DNA from: Gigaspora rosea
Lineage: Eukaryota > Glomeromycota > Glomeromycetes > Diversisporales > Gigasporaceae
Assembly (NCBI GenBank): GCA_003550325.1
Contig: QKWP01000260.1
Coordinates: 3,293 to 67,292, forward strand
Length of the DNA: 64,000 nucleotides
Direction: 5' to 3'
Both the position numbers and the translations under genes were made by a program. Under the pieces are notes generated by a model that did not search any database, had not been told where the DNA came from, and saw nothing but the letters and a program-made list of their open reading frames with translations. This document shows, one piece after another, positions 12,010-23,769 of the stretch (positions are counted from its first letter, which is position 1; every line of letters starts with the position of its first letter).

Positions 12010-12440
12010 TTCTTGCAAATTCAGAAATTGTGAAAGCTAGGTAAATGTTTTTGCAAAATGCTAAAGTCGCAAAGTGCTAAAAAAATCTAGGTTGGTTTTC
12101 TTGCAAAGTGCTAAAAAGTAAGGGTTCTGTTTTCGCAAAGTGCTAGAATAAAATAAATTAATAAAAAAATTTTAAAAATAAAACAAAAAACAAAAATATA
12201 AAACATAAAACAAAAAATAATTGAAGTGACACCTTGCAAAAACTTGTAAAACTTGCAAAAACTTGCAAAAACTTGCGCCTAACTAAATCATTTTTCTGAA
12301 GAAGCATTCTTGAAAATTTAGGAATTGCTGGGGAAATCGGTTGTGTGTTCTTGCAAAGTGTTAAAAGTCTGAGTTGGTATACAAAGTCAAATTGGTGTTC
12401 TCGCAAAGTGCTGAAAAGTTGTTGGTTATCTTGCAAAGGG
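12010..12440. repeat. CTTGCAAAGTGCTAAAA minisatellite
   Basis: Variants of TTGCAAAGTGCTAAAAAGT are repeated irregularly, with a short ACTTGCAAAA run near 12240-12275. Open frames on the minus strand here are by-products of the repeat and the following A-rich stretch. Confidence 0.7.
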
Positions 12441-12641
12441 CTGGTGTTTTTATAAAGTATAAAAAATAATAAAAAAAAAAAAACAAAACAAAAGCAAAAA
12501 AAAGCAAAACCAAAAAAAAAACAAAATGAAAACAAAAAAAAAACAAACTGAAATGATAAAACTGAATAGAAATCTAATTTATAAATAAAAGATCTAATTT
12601 GATCTTGTTTTACAGATTAGTAGATTAATTTTGATATATTA

Positions 12642-12867
12642 GGCCATGAAAAATTAATCAATTGGTTTTCATAACCCGGCCGGGTCAAAATTTGGAAACC
12701 TCAAAAAAAAATTTTTTATATGTTTTAATAACCAGGTGGGATTTTAAGAAAAATTTTATATAAATTTCATAAAATTTTATATATGAAATTTAAAAAAAAA
12801 AGCCGGCCGGCCGGGTCAGTTAAAAAGATACATGTTATGAAAACCAAGTAGTTAAATTTGTATGGCC
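12642..12867. mobile_element. TTA-flanked MITE (PIF/Harbinger-like), 226 bp
   Basis: Inverted ends of about 34 bases start GGCCATGAAAAATTAATCAA on the left and GGCCATACAAATTTAACTAC on the right complement. Both continue into TTGGTTTTCATAAC. TTA lies directly outside both ends (12639-12641 and 12868-12870). Inside are GC-rich CCGGCCGGGTCA words in an otherwise AT-rich body. A TTA/TAA TSD is typical of PIF/Harbinger elements. Confidence 0.75.
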
Positions 12868-12879
12868 TTATACAAAATT

Positions 12880-13121
12880 TCAAAGTATTTTGAAAATATA
12901 GTCCAATGTGTACTTGGTATGACCCAGGTTACATTTCTACTGATCCTGCCAGTTCTCTAAAATATTTCAAAAAATATTTTGAATTCACTTTCAAAATATT
13001 TTGAAAACATTTTCAAAATATTTTGAAAGCTGAAATATCGAAATTTATTGTGAAATATTTTGAAATATATTTTCAAAATACAGTATATTGCAATATGTGA
13101 AATCTTTTGAAAGATATTGCA
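12880..13121. repeat. Palindromic minisatellite TTTCAAAATATTTTGAAA
   Basis: The self-complementary word TTCAAAATATTTTGAA recurs about six to eight times with variation. The block continues on the other side of the insertion at 13130-14193 as ATCTTTCAAAAGATTG (14200-14215). The repeat was therefore already present when that element inserted. Confidence 0.75.
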
Positions 13122-13129
13122 GGCAAGAT

Positions 13130-14193
13130 TAGAGCTTCAATCCTACTTTTTTGGGCCCATTCGGATTAAATTCGAATTCTATTTTACACATCCGATTAAA
13201 TTCGAATATAATCCAAATTGAATAAATTCAGATTTAATCTGTAAAAAAAGTATAGGTACGTGAAGAACTCAAATTACTTCATATAGAATAAAGTTATTTA
13301 ACGCATTTGAGACAAGCTAAATATGCCTGCTTATTTTAGATGTGTATGTTATGCGTTATTTATTGATTCCTGTTATTCAGAGATTGACGTATGTTTTTTA
13401 CTGATTTTTACTGATCCATTAATAACCTGAGTTATTGCTGGAATTTAATATTTAATAATGCAATAAATTGTAATAAAAATAAATAAATTAATAATTGAGT
13501 AAATAATATTCATATATCATAATTACTTTTATGAATCAGTGTTTTTTTCTTTATTGATATTATGGAGCTGCAAACATATAGTTTTCTGTCTCGTGAATCC
13601 TTCGATAGAATATATGACAACCAAAGAAAATTAATCGAAGCTTAATGGGTATTAATCGCTATAATGAATGTTTAAATTAATAAATTCAAGCCTTTAGCAT
13701 GATTAAAAGCTAAAATACTGGATTATTAATACTTTTAAGATACTTCGTATCAGTATAACAGAAGAGCTTCATTTACTTAAATGAGATGAAAATAATTTGA
13801 GAACACAAGTTTGCCTAATAGAGAATTTTTATTAAGTGATCTGTGCAGTGCATCAGGCGACAGAACATGAAGGCAAACAAAAAAAAACTTGGAAAAAAAT
13901 ATTATTTTTGTTGTTATCGATATTAAATTTAATTTTTTGTTTAATAAACGTTAATAGATTTTTTTTTAGTGAAGTGATACCTTAAACTTTCAATAATAAT
14001 TTAAAATTTACTTTTCTTACTTAGTTTTCTGCAATTCTCATAACAACGTCTAGAATTACAAATCGGATAATCCTTATCCTTAATCCGATATATATTACGG
14101 ATCTATTCGTTTAAAATTAATGAATCCGGATATCCGAATTTAATCCGAATTGTCAGATCTATCCAAATTGATCGGATACGGATCGAAGCACTA
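13130..14193. mobile_element. hAT-like element with CGGATT words, 8-bp TSD
   Basis: The element begins TAGAGCTTCAATCC and ends with the complement of TAGTGCTTCGATCC. The exact 8-bp TSD GGCAAGAT is at 13122-13129 and 14194-14201. Subterminal regions (about 13155-13240 and 14060-14190) carry ATTCGGATTAAATTCGAAT-type words, while the ~800-bp middle is ordinary AT-rich sequence without an open frame. It is 1064 bp long and non-autonomous. Confidence 0.85.
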
Positions 14194-14201
14194 GGCAAGA
14201 T

Positions 14202-15585
14202 CTTTCAAAAGATTGTGCATTATAGATTTGCTGATATATGTTACTATTTAGTAGAATATCATTATCACCTATTTATAATTATGATTAATTAATGCTAATT
14301 TTTTTAGAATAAACATTTAAATAAGGTAAATTTTAAAAAAGTTTTAGCAATGCATCGATAAAAATTTTTATATTATACCCTATAAAGTAAACACCTTTTA
14401 CTTTTATAAAAGACTGATATTTTAAATCAAATACTCAACACTACAATTTATCATTTATTATTTATTAATATTGATAAATATATAGTATCTAATAATTTTC
14501 ACTCATTTTTCTATTGCAAAATCATTTAATAGTCCAAATAAGACTATCATTATTAGAAAAATTAGTGTCATTAGCGAAATATTGGAATGTGAAAGAAAGT
14601 AATGCACCCAAATTATTAGCTACTGAGAAGAATTTAACAATAGCAAACACATATTAACTTATTATTAAACAATTATAATTGGTGCAACTTATAGATATAA
14701 AAGTGAATTTAGTATTTATTAATATAATTGAGTTTTCTAAAGTCCCAAGCATAACTTGCTTGCCTAAAATACCAGGGTTGTGCAAGCTATATATCCAGTG
14801 GTTTTTTATCAGACATTAAACATTTCTGAATTGTCCTATGCAATTCTGATGTTCTATGTGGCGTGGCTATAGTTGTCACTAGACAATACTGGACAATGTC
14901 CAATCATGTTCATAGGACAATTCAGACAATTTTCCAATGTCCGATGATATGTCCAATGCTGATTTGCTTATGACCAAGGTGAAAAAAAAACTATATAAAA
15001 AATTGATTTAGTTTAGTGTATCTACATTTATTGATTATTTTATTTTTATTTTTAGCTTGAAAACTATCCCTATACATATATGGTTTAAATAGAACCTTTT
15101 TGCCATTTGTTCAAACATTCATATAAAAAAAAATTGAATTTCCCACCAGCTGATACATATAAATCGATCACATTATGAAATGTTTCTAAAACTTGGACAC
15201 TATAGAACAAACTTAAACGGATTGAATGGATCCCTTATCATTTAATTAATTGTAACACATAATGATTATTATAAAAAAAAATTGCACCTCATATAATCGT
15301 ACATACGTACATACTAATCTTTCAAAGGATGATATAATAAACATATGTACAGAATTATTTCGCTGAATAGAGTTGGTTTATTAATAAAAGTATAGCTTTA
15401 TTTATGAAGTTCTATAACACAACGCTTAATAAATAAAAAAACTCTTTATTATTACGATTGACTAAAATTTTTGTTGATTACAGATGCAATTCTATTGGTT
15501 AATTGTCACATGTTAAATTAAATGACTAATCATATGAAACGATTTAATATCATATAATTAACCAATTACTAGGAAGTTATCTTAT
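14202..15585. other. AT-rich DNA with a patch of GGACAAT words
   Basis: The stretch is mostly featureless. Between about 14830 and 14960 the word ATTGTCC/GGACAAT recurs in both orientations, and it returns at 15585-15660 (GGACATTCGGACAATGGATA). A CAGGGTTGTGCAAGC sequence at about 14770 might be an element end, but no partner end was found. Confidence 0.5.
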
Positions 15586-17162
15586 ATGTCCAATCCTATA
15601 TCCATTGTTTTTGATCGGACATTCGGACAATGGATATCGGACAGATTTCCATTGTCCGAATTCCATTCATGCCAACCATGTAAAATACAGCCGTTTATTG
15701 ACTTATTAAATTTTAAACATGCGAACTATTCTATAAACCAACTAGATTCTTCTTTTAAAAATTTAATGAATTAGCTGATAATACTAACCCTGTTAACATT
15801 TTTATGGGTATTAGTCCAATCTATAATCGTATCATTATAGATTTAAGCCATACTGACGATAATGCATTTATAAATAGTACATTAAATTATTGTTATGAAT
15901 TATTATCTAATAATGACTCATTAACCTTGAAAATCTACATCTGGCTCACCTAGTCGCTTCTTTCTAAAAGACAAACCCTATAAGAAAATTGGACCGGATC
16001 GGCACGGGTTGCGTCGGCTAGGCACGTGCATTTGTGGCACGGGACAAGATCCGGATTTGTATCGGTATGGTCCGAATTGGTACGGATTCAGTGGACCGTG
16101 TGGGACCGTATGCCCGTGCCAATTGGACCGTAAATGGCTCGGGTTTTGCAGCAGTTTACTAGTCGAATCGGCACGGGATTTGGCACGGGTAATGAACGTA
16201 ACGAAGTGGATTAATTATTAAAACATAAATTTACATAAGTAATCAATATAAGATGAACAAGCTAACTGCATGTGAAGCAAAATTTTCCAAGGAATTTTTT
16301 TTGCTAAGACACACAGGGAAGCTTCATCAGTGAAATCATGAGATATCGCTCTTTTTTTTAAAAAAATCCTTTACTGATCTTTCGCTCTCCACGAAACGAG
16401 CCAACACGTGTGTAAAGTACACATACGTGTCATCTGAACGAGCCATTTCATATGACGTGATATTACGTGCCACTCTTTGCCATATGTCCGTGCCATTTTT
16501 ACCGTGCCATTCCGTAAAACGTTCTTGTGCGTGCCACAAGATCCGTGCCATTTCGAGCATTCCCGACACCAACCCGTACCACAACCCGTACCACTTTTAT
16601 TATAGGGAAATACGTCGTTTCTTTCAAGGTGGTGAGGATGTTGTTATCAATAATAACGGTCCTGAATTAAGATGTTCTGCAGACTTTTCAGCGATTGATG
16701 TTAATAATTTTCGACAATACCTCATAACTTCAGCCCGTTGTCTTCCTGATTCCCAAAACCCTAATGAACAACCAGAGGTTTATTATTTTGAGCGTATATT
16801 TTTTGCTCAGCGCAATGGAACAAATTTTGTTTTAATTGAGAAACTTGAAACTTATAAATTAAACGGATGATAAGAACTGTGATTGAAGAGTATCCAACAC
16901 TATTTATTAATGATTTTAATTTTGGTGCATCAATCCCTGTTGGTCATCATATATTGCAAAACCGGCTATCATACACGTACTTATTGTGGAATAATACATT
17001 AATTAAATGGAAGTCAAGATCATAGAACTGACCAGATTCGGGATGTGACAAGAGCAAACATGCATGCTTTAAAAAATGATCGAGGAGGCACAGTATTTTA
17101 TTTTGTATTAATCAATAATAATACACAATTTCTTCTTTCGCATATGTACTCGGTACCATGAC
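15586..17162 (+). pseudogene. Broken unrecognised gene, interrupted by an insertion
   Basis: Plus-strand frames fit one decayed protein-coding gene. The segment 15586-15774 is open and continues as ELADNTNPVNIFMGISPIYN and so on. A SPSRFFLKDKPY segment then runs up to the insertion at 15976. After the insertion the reading resumes with YYREIRRFFQGG and continues to LETYKLNG at 16869. Further pieces such as EEYPTLFINDFNFGASIPVG and NDRGGTVFYFVLINNNTQFL follow in shifted frames up to about 17162. I do not recognise the family. Codon use is AT-rich but less biased than the surrounding DNA. Several frameshifts and stops make function unlikely. Confidence 0.5.
15976..16612. mobile_element. GC-rich insertion built from GGCACGGGT words
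   Basis: The ends read CCCTATAAGAAAATTGGACC and, on the complement, CCCTATAATAAAAGTGGTAC. Inside, GGCACGGGTTGCG, GGCACGGGAC and complementary CCGTGCCATT words are scattered over both halves in opposite orientation. The segment is far more GC-rich than its surroundings and splits the pseudogene reading frame. A TSD was not identified. Confidence 0.65.
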
Positions 17163-17860
17163 AATAATTTTAAAATGTTGTAAACGTGATATTTACTGAC
17201 AAAAAAATTTGATTATTATGATAAATTTTGAAATAACCGATCGCCACCTTCTAAGAGACTTTATTACTACTAGAAAGCCATTCATGAATGACTATTTATA
17301 TTGTAGTTGCACTAACTATACTAATTTCTTTAAATATCTTGTCTTAGTTTTTTTTAATACTGTATATATTTTTTTATATAGTTAAGTTATAAGTTTTATA
17401 TCGCAACAAATATATTATTTATTAAAAGCTTGAATTAATCAAAATAGTCGAACCTACTTCTAGTCCATATAATTTACGTTATTATTTTTATAAATTGTTT
17501 AAGACTTTATTTAGGCATCACAATACGATATAATTATATTATAGTTTTTACAACGATTGTTTAATCATGTGATTTATGTAAAAATCGTCGTGAGGCCGTA
17601 GAAAGAGATTTAATGACTGTTTTTGATGATCTCACCACCACTAGAGCCTCCTTGGTCTGGAAACAACTTTCTCTTAAGTGGTCTGGTTGATTTATATAGT
17701 GATACCTAGTTATATTTCAATAATGGCTGATCGATCTTGGATTTAAACAATTATACAAGAAAAAATATGTCGAATCATATCAATATAACTATTATTTTTC
17801 AAATTACAGTACTATGTCTTGTCCGTCATGAGTAAATCTGAAAAATTTGTCACTTTTTTA
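17163..17860. other. AT-rich sequence without recognised features
   Basis: No open frames with family character and no clear repeats were found. Confidence 0.5.
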
Positions 17861-18141
17861 TGAATAAATCTAATTAACGTGTCTAGAAATAAAAATTCTC
17901 AAGATTCCACAATATATTTCATTCACCAGTATTATCTCTAGTAGTACACTAGGTTGGTAGTTTGAAAATTAATATCCACATTTTCACTAACAAAAACAAA
18001 TCCTGGAAATTTTGAATTATTTTGCCAAACTAAATACAAGTTCTAATGTACTGTTCTACTAGGGATAATATTGTGCAATTGAAATATGATAAGGAATCTT
18101 GAGAATTTTTATTTTTTTATACACGTAATTAGATTTATTCA
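17861..18141. mobile_element. MITE-like element with ~90-bp inverted arms
   Basis: The arm starting TGAATAAATCTAATTAACGT and running through AAAATTCTCAAGATTCC (17861-17945) is repeated inverted at about 18050-18141. About 100 bases separate the arms. No coding potential and no convincing TSD were seen. Confidence 0.7.
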
Positions 18142-18867
18142 GATTTCTATGTGGATAATCATCAGGGGATCGTAAAAGCACTATAATGACATAAGTAGTT
18201 ACGTGACATTTTCACGCAAAACCAAAAATGAAAAGTAAACCTCAATTTATGAATATCAAATATATAATTTCTAATTAACTAATATATAAAAATTACAATT
18301 ATTGGAAAATTTGTATTCAAAAAGAAAAATAGTGAAGGAATCTAATACTACTAAACCACTATATGCTACTTCATGTTTATGTACCGTTAATGTGCACATT
18401 CAAGATCCCCTTGGACCCGTGTACGAATCACAGGAACTCCATTAAATAAATGCAAATAGTTTTAAAAATCTATAAATGCAAAGTTCTTACGTATGTACTT
18501 TAGAATTTGTCTTGTACAATATAAAAGCTCGGTCGTGTATAGTATATTATAGGTTTTAAAATCGGCTGAATGTACAGATGTAACAGACCCGGGTCTTATA
18601 TATGCACATTTACGGTAACTTTTAAATACAAATAATTTTTACGCTCCCAACTAACCAGGATGCAAATAATTAAAAGTAGTTAAATAGTCATGAACTAATT
18701 AAATTAATAAATATTTTTTATAGCCATAAAATAAATATTTAAATTAATAAAATTTTTATATTTGTTAAATGCTGAAATTTAAATAGTAAATATATGTTGT
18801 ATCATTTAACGATAATACTGCACCTATGATATTTTACACCTATGCATACATTATATTACATTACATA

Positions 18868-18960
18868 TCGACGGATTTGCGGAATTGGTCCTGGATTGAT
18901 CCTAATTGTATCCTCAAAGTTTAATCCGTAATACCCCAAATATTAGTAAGCAAACAAATA
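18868..18960. repeat. Dispersed ~90-bp repeat, copy 1
   Basis: This copy contains CGGATTTGCGGAATTGGTCC, then TGGATTGATCC, GTATCCTCAAAG and AGTAAGCAAACAAA. The same order recurs in the same orientation at 20050-20140. It is probably a shared transposon end. Confidence 0.7.
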
Positions 18961-20049
18961 AATTTTTTTATGTACATATATAAAAATAATATTAGTTTAA
19001 TACGATCTTTTTGTCAATAAATTAAGGGGTAGCAATTCAATATATATTTATTTATACTACGTGTAATTGTATCTATTTACCCCTTGAATTATCTTTATTA
19101 ATACGTATATATGTTCATATAATAAAACAAATTTATAGGTTTTAGACGTACAGTATAACCTATATCTTCATTTATAATTCATTTGTATTTCATAGGTAGT
19201 ACTTGGCAAAAAAGAAATATTAATAAAACCTTTCGTGTCCATCACTGTCACAGTGTATATCACAAGTGAATCTGTGCTAGTACTCTAGTGTCACCAACCT
19301 AAAAAATTTCGTTATTAGTGTAAGTGTTAAGGTAGGACGCTAGCCACCAACTTAAAAAATTTCACTGTTAGTGTTAGGGTTTGGTATGTTTTGTTTTGAT
19401 TTTATGTTACATCTGATCTCGAATGTTGATTTTAAGTTGGTGACGCTAGAACATGGTGATAGTGAAGCAAACGGGCCCCGAGCCAAACGGTTAAACCGAG
19501 TTAATCATCGGCTCAGATTCAGGTTTACTGTTGGGATGGGGATGAGTGATTTTAATATGTAATTATTACATCCAATATTTTACATATTAAGTATAATAAG
19601 TTAGTATTTGCAAATGCATTATTGCAAAATTTAAAACATCAGTGCCTTTCAAGTTACATTTGTGAATCGTAATAGTCATAATAAATAATAATTAAATAAC
19701 AATAAGTTAAAATAATTAAGGGTTTCACTATAAAAGAGCTGGGATTCTGAGGTGAATAAGGTTGGTTATATGAAACGAAGCACAAACAAAATTAAAAAAT
19801 ACATTGAATGATACATCAAATAATATTTGAATTACACTATTCAAAGCATTAAATTTTTTAAATTCGGCAAATGTAAGGAAATTTATGATATTTATTTAAG
19901 CCTTAATATTATAATTTAAAATAAAATAACATTTATGATAAAACGTACCTATGGTGGTTTTGCACCATATCATATGTTTGTATTTAGGGTTAAGGTGTGG
20001 AACATTTTTACTTAGGAAACCTCATACCGATTAATTAGACAGTTTTTGT
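18961..20049. other. AT-rich DNA with a weak ~60-bp duplication
   Basis: Around 19285-19385 the phrase CACCAAC(C/T)TAAAAAATTTC followed by TTAGTGT occurs twice about 60 bases apart. The short plus-strand open frame at 19371-19562 has no recognisable domain. Nothing else is supported. Confidence 0.5.
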
Positions 20050-20140
20050 GGCGGATTTGCGGAATTGGTCCTGGATTAATCCTAAATTGTATCCTCAAAA
20101 TTTAATCCAAATTTTAGTAGCAAACAAAACCTACCTTACC
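20050..20140. repeat. Dispersed ~90-bp repeat, copy 2
   Basis: This copy matches 18868-18960 in the same orientation (GCGGATTTGCGGAATTGGTC through GTAGCAAACAAAACC). It lies just upstream of the kelch pseudogene. Confidence 0.7.
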
Positions 20141-20210
20141 TAAACATGGGTTACCATTCAAACCCTAACGAAACTCACTATTTAAATTTTGACCCGACGT
20201 ATATTTTAAT

Positions 20211-21166
20211 TTGACATACAACACATATGCAAATGAATTATATGCTTATATTAATATCTATTATATTTTTAACATTATTGATCACTATAAAGGTGTCAAT
20301 TCATTTGTTCCTGAAAGAAGAGCAGAACATAATGCAATTCTTGTTAACAAGAAATTATATTTTTTATGGTGGATGGGTTACTTATGGAATTAATCGTTTT
20401 CCCAATAATACGTTATTCTATCTTGATGTTTCGATACCTTTTACCATATCTGATATGCCCTGGACAGATCTTTCCTCAATTATAGGTGTAATAAACCGAA
20501 CTGGAGCGTCAGTTTCATTGATGAAATATTTAATAACTCAATTTTTTTTATTGGTGGTTATTATGAAAATATAAGTGCACCTATTAACAAATTTGATACC
20601 ACAACACAGCAATGGAGTACACGAGTTATTTCGGGATCAACGCCTTTATCAGACAATTTAAGATTTGTTCCATGTATTAGTTTAAATGACGGAATATATA
20701 TTTATGGTGGAAATACATCTCTAAGCGCCATGAATAAATTAGATACTTTAAAATTATCGTGATCTATTTTATCATCTTCAATATCGTCCACCAAAACTCA
20801 AGGTTATAGTGCAATATTATTAAATGAATCAATTTTATTTATTGGAGGTACAAATCAACTCGCGTTCAATGGTTTGAATTGTCCAAACAAAACGTCTAAT
20901 TTAATGGAAAAGGTAAGATTTTATTTGTTATATATTTACTAAATGCATGCCAACTTAATATATAAATATATGATTCTAAAATACTGTGTATAGTTACCAT
21001 TATACAATATAAATAATAATACTTGGAGCAGTGTTGTAAGTCAAGGTTTTTATTTGTTTATTTAAAAATTTATAAGTATTCATTTACAGTATTTTATATG
21101 TAACTTGTTAGAAAACATTTGGCGAAATTCCTCTTGAACGATGTGGTCATTCATCAGTCTTTGTCT
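20211..21166 (+). pseudogene. Kelch-repeat protein pseudogene
   Basis: Conceptual translation across frames shows at least four kelch-type blades: HNAILVNKKLYF with YGGWVTYG, NSIFFIGGYYENISAPINKF with DTTTQQWS, GIYIYGGN, and ESILFIGGTNQ. The double-glycine and Trp positions match kelch propellers, which are usually protein-interaction modules. Two short GT-AG introns are visible (20913-20993, and from 21046 to about 21111), with the exon PLYNINNNTWSSVVSQ between them and ERCGHSSVF after them. Lesions are a one-base gain in a T run near 20367, a further frame change near 20525, a TGA at 20761-20763 where kelch strands commonly have Trp, and a frame change at the last exon. The 5' end is missing and the last exon stops at a GTAAGG donor-like site. 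Confidence 0.8.
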
Positions 21167-21246
21167 GTAAGGATTATTTTAATTATGCAAACTATTAAAA
21201 TTGGTTTTTATATTAATAATGATTAATTCTTTCCTATACTGTGAAT

Positions 21247-21564
21247 GGGTTCGTATTATTTCGCCGACAATCACTTCACCGACATAACATTTTACCGACA
21301 AATACTCACCGACAAGTTCATTTTACCGACAGTATGTTTCACCGAAGTTCATTTCACCGACAAGTTTTTTTTCAAAAAGCACCCTAACTTTAGCCCTAAT
21401 TCTACCTAATTCTACCCTGACCCTAACGACAATGACCAGAATTACTTTGTCGGTAAAATGAGCTTCGGTGAAATAAACTGTCGGTAAAATGAACGTGTCG
21501 GTGAATAATTGTCGGTGAAATGTTATGTCGGTGAAGTGATGTGTCGATTAATTGATTGCCACCC
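21247..21564. mobile_element. CACCGACA-word MITE, copy 1
   Basis: This 318-bp element starts GGGTTCGTATTATTTCGCCG and ends with the complement of GGGTGGCAATCAATTAATCG. Each half contains five or six CACCGACA-type words (TTCACCGACATAACATTTTA and similar), inverted between halves. The middle contains CCCTAACTTTAGCCCTAATT. The same family is present at 48091-48405 in the opposite orientation. No matching TSD was seen here. Confidence 0.8.
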
Positions 21565-21973
21565 TTAGACTTAGATTAGAGCACCCATGCCTTCGTGTGC
21601 CTGTATAATACAGATTTTGATTGTTATTCATATTACCGACTTTTGAACTTTTAATGCAGTAGCTCTATCTTTTTATTATATAAAGATTTTTTAATTATCA
21701 AATCTAATGTAATGCCAGTTCTGTTGCAAGCCATGAAAATTTTTAAAAATTTAAGAGTTATGTGTTAATAAAAATTAAAAAAAAAAACACATAAGCTTAC
21801 ATTTGTTATTTCGAATGATATACTAACATAAATGAGAACTGCAAGAGAAAATGTTGAGCTTTCAAATTTATCATCAAATTTGGCTCTTTATCTGATAAAT
21901 AAACTCATTTGGCAGTATTCTAATGATTTCTGAACATTTCGAGTTTATTTTGGGTTCATACGTTTAAATTTTA
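21565..21973. other. AT-rich sequence without recognised features
   Basis: No open frames or repeats with support were found. Confidence 0.5.
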
Positions 21974-22167
21974 TTATTCAATCTTTTTTATCTCAGTGAG
22001 TGCGAATTTTTTTTTTTTTATTGTTCATTTTTTTTATTTCCAAACAATTCTCCTATATTATATCATAATATTATTCAATCTTTTTTATCTCAGTGAGTGC
22101 GAATTTTTGTTTTTTTTATTGTTCATTTTTTTATTTCCAAACAATTCTCCTATATTATATCATAATA
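21974..22167. repeat. 97-bp tandem duplication
   Basis: The stretch beginning TTATTCAATCTTTTTTATCT and ending at TCATAATA is present at 21974 and again at 22071 with only small length changes in T runs. The open frame across it is a repeat by-product. Confidence 0.85.
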
Positions 22168-22331
22168 TAATACATTATATATTATATCGTTCATTCACCA
22201 TTTTATCTGTCGTTGATTATTCAATAAATTATGACGTAGATCCGATTGTGTAATTTATCATTGTATCATATTTGTTGTGATTACTAACATTCAAAAAAAA
22301 AAAAAAAATTGAATAAAAAAAATTTTCAAAG

Positions 22332-22511
22332 ATGTCTCACGTTCGTGTTCGTGGAAGACCTCGTTTAAAGAAATCCGATTAAACTTTACAAAAGTTGATG
22401 AACCATAAATATGATCCAAAAACACCTCGTCAAAATACGAAGTCAAAAATTTAAGAATCAGAAGAAATTAAAGATGATTGGTTCGACGATGACGATAATA
22501 ATGATAATTAA
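22332..22511 (+). pseudogene. Small AT-hook-like reading frame with two stops
   Basis: An ATG at 22332 opens MSHVRVRGRPRLKKSD. The RGRP core is the DNA minor-groove binding motif of AT-hooks. The same frame then meets TAA, continues as TLQKLMNHKYDPKTPRQN, meets a second TAA, and ends ESEEIKDDWFDDDDNNDN before a third TAA at 22509-22511. The basic start and acidic end resemble a small nuclear protein, but with two internal stops it is most likely a pseudogene. The family is not recognised. Confidence 0.4.
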
Positions 22512-22900
22512 CATGAGAAGAATAAATTTTTGATACAATGAATTCCTTTAATTCATTCGCAAAAACTTATTTAATAAGGTTTACATAGTGTTAATGCTTA
22601 GATTTTCAATACCAACAAACGTATAGCTAATATAAAATGTTGTATTTGGCCTATAGACAAATTATGTATTTAAAAATGCAATGGCTTTGATAATTATGTA
22701 ATATCTAATAAATTCGAAATTACATAGCATCGTCTTTTTTAAAAAAATTTTCTCGGTTGATGATTAAAATTAACCAATCGGCAAAATTTTAGCATCAAGT
22801 GTCGATATTTAAAAAAAAAGTTTTAAAACTAAAAAGTGTTTAAAAACCTGTTTAACCCGTTTTTTTTTTTTTTTTTTTACCATCTCATGGTATAATCATC
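22512..22900. other. AT-rich DNA with poly-T
   Basis: The stretch contains a ~20-nt T run at about 22860-22879 and a small hairpin around CGGTTGATGATTAAAATTAA near 22755. No gene is supported. Confidence 0.5.
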
Positions 22901-22914
22901 ATACGATTAACGAA

Positions 22915-23015
22915 GTATTATCGAATTCCGAAAGATAGAATCATTATAATTCCGAAGGATGGCATCATCACTATAACTCGTAAAGATAAAATCATTATAA
23001 CTCCGAAAAATGAAC
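22915..23015. repeat. Short tandem repeat, ~29-bp unit
   Basis: TCCGAAAGATAGAATCATTA recurs about four times with changes (TTCCGAAGGATGGCATCATC, CGTAAAGATAAAATCATTAT, CTCCGAAAAATG). Confidence 0.7.
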
Positions 23016-23249
23016 ATACCACCATATTTACGCGTAATAACGCGCAGAAAACGCGTTATTTTGAGAACCTGTGAGTTATTTAGAACACACACTTTCGAAT
23101 CATTTTATGCTGAACACAATAGTAGAAATTTCAAAATAACATTCATGTACGTTCTTACACGAAAATACGGTAATATAAGTTTTTAAATTTCAATACAAAT
23201 ATTTTTTATGCTTAATGTCGAAATTAACTTATATAAATTTTATGAGTGA

Positions 23250-23761
23250 AATTTAGATATTAACCATAATACTTGAACAATTTATTTTAAATACTTGGAT
23301 TAAACAATGACTTTTATACTCACCCATTAAATTAAACCAAATAAAATGAAATTAAATCGTAATATTCATGAGATTTAAATAGCTTATTTTATTATATACT
23401 TAGGTTATATAATAAACATTTTTTATACTCACCCTCCAAATTAAATAGCGAATATTCATAAACTTGAACTGCTCGTTTTAAATACATATTAATAAGTGTA
23501 TTTTATACTAACAGACTAAATTAATACTGTAAATTCTCAAAAAAACAGACATGGACGTTATTTCGAGAATTTACGATAAGAATATTCATGAGTTTGAATT
23601 GCTTACTTGAAATACACATATATTAATGTTTTTTATACTCACTGCCTAAATAAAAGAGTCAACTTAATAAACATTAGATCAATGAACGTTCTTTATACTC
23701 ACAATCTAATGTCTTTATTTTCATGCTAAATTAAACGAATAAAATTAAATAGTAAAACATT
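23250..23761. repeat. Decayed tandem repeat, ~110-130-bp unit
   Basis: A phrase combining TTTTATACTCAC, AAATTAA and ATATTCATGAGTTTGAATTG recurs at irregular 110-130 bp distances. It resumes to the right of the insertion at 25001-25060 with GCTTATTTTAACACTTAATA, so the array predates the element at 23770. Confidence 0.65.
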
Positions 23762-23769
23762 CATGGGCT

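Noticed and set aside
22332..22511. Alternative genetic code with TAA as a sense codon
   Set aside because: The NiCoT gene and retroelement ORFs end normally and other broken genes show ordinary stops; pseudogene is the simpler reading.
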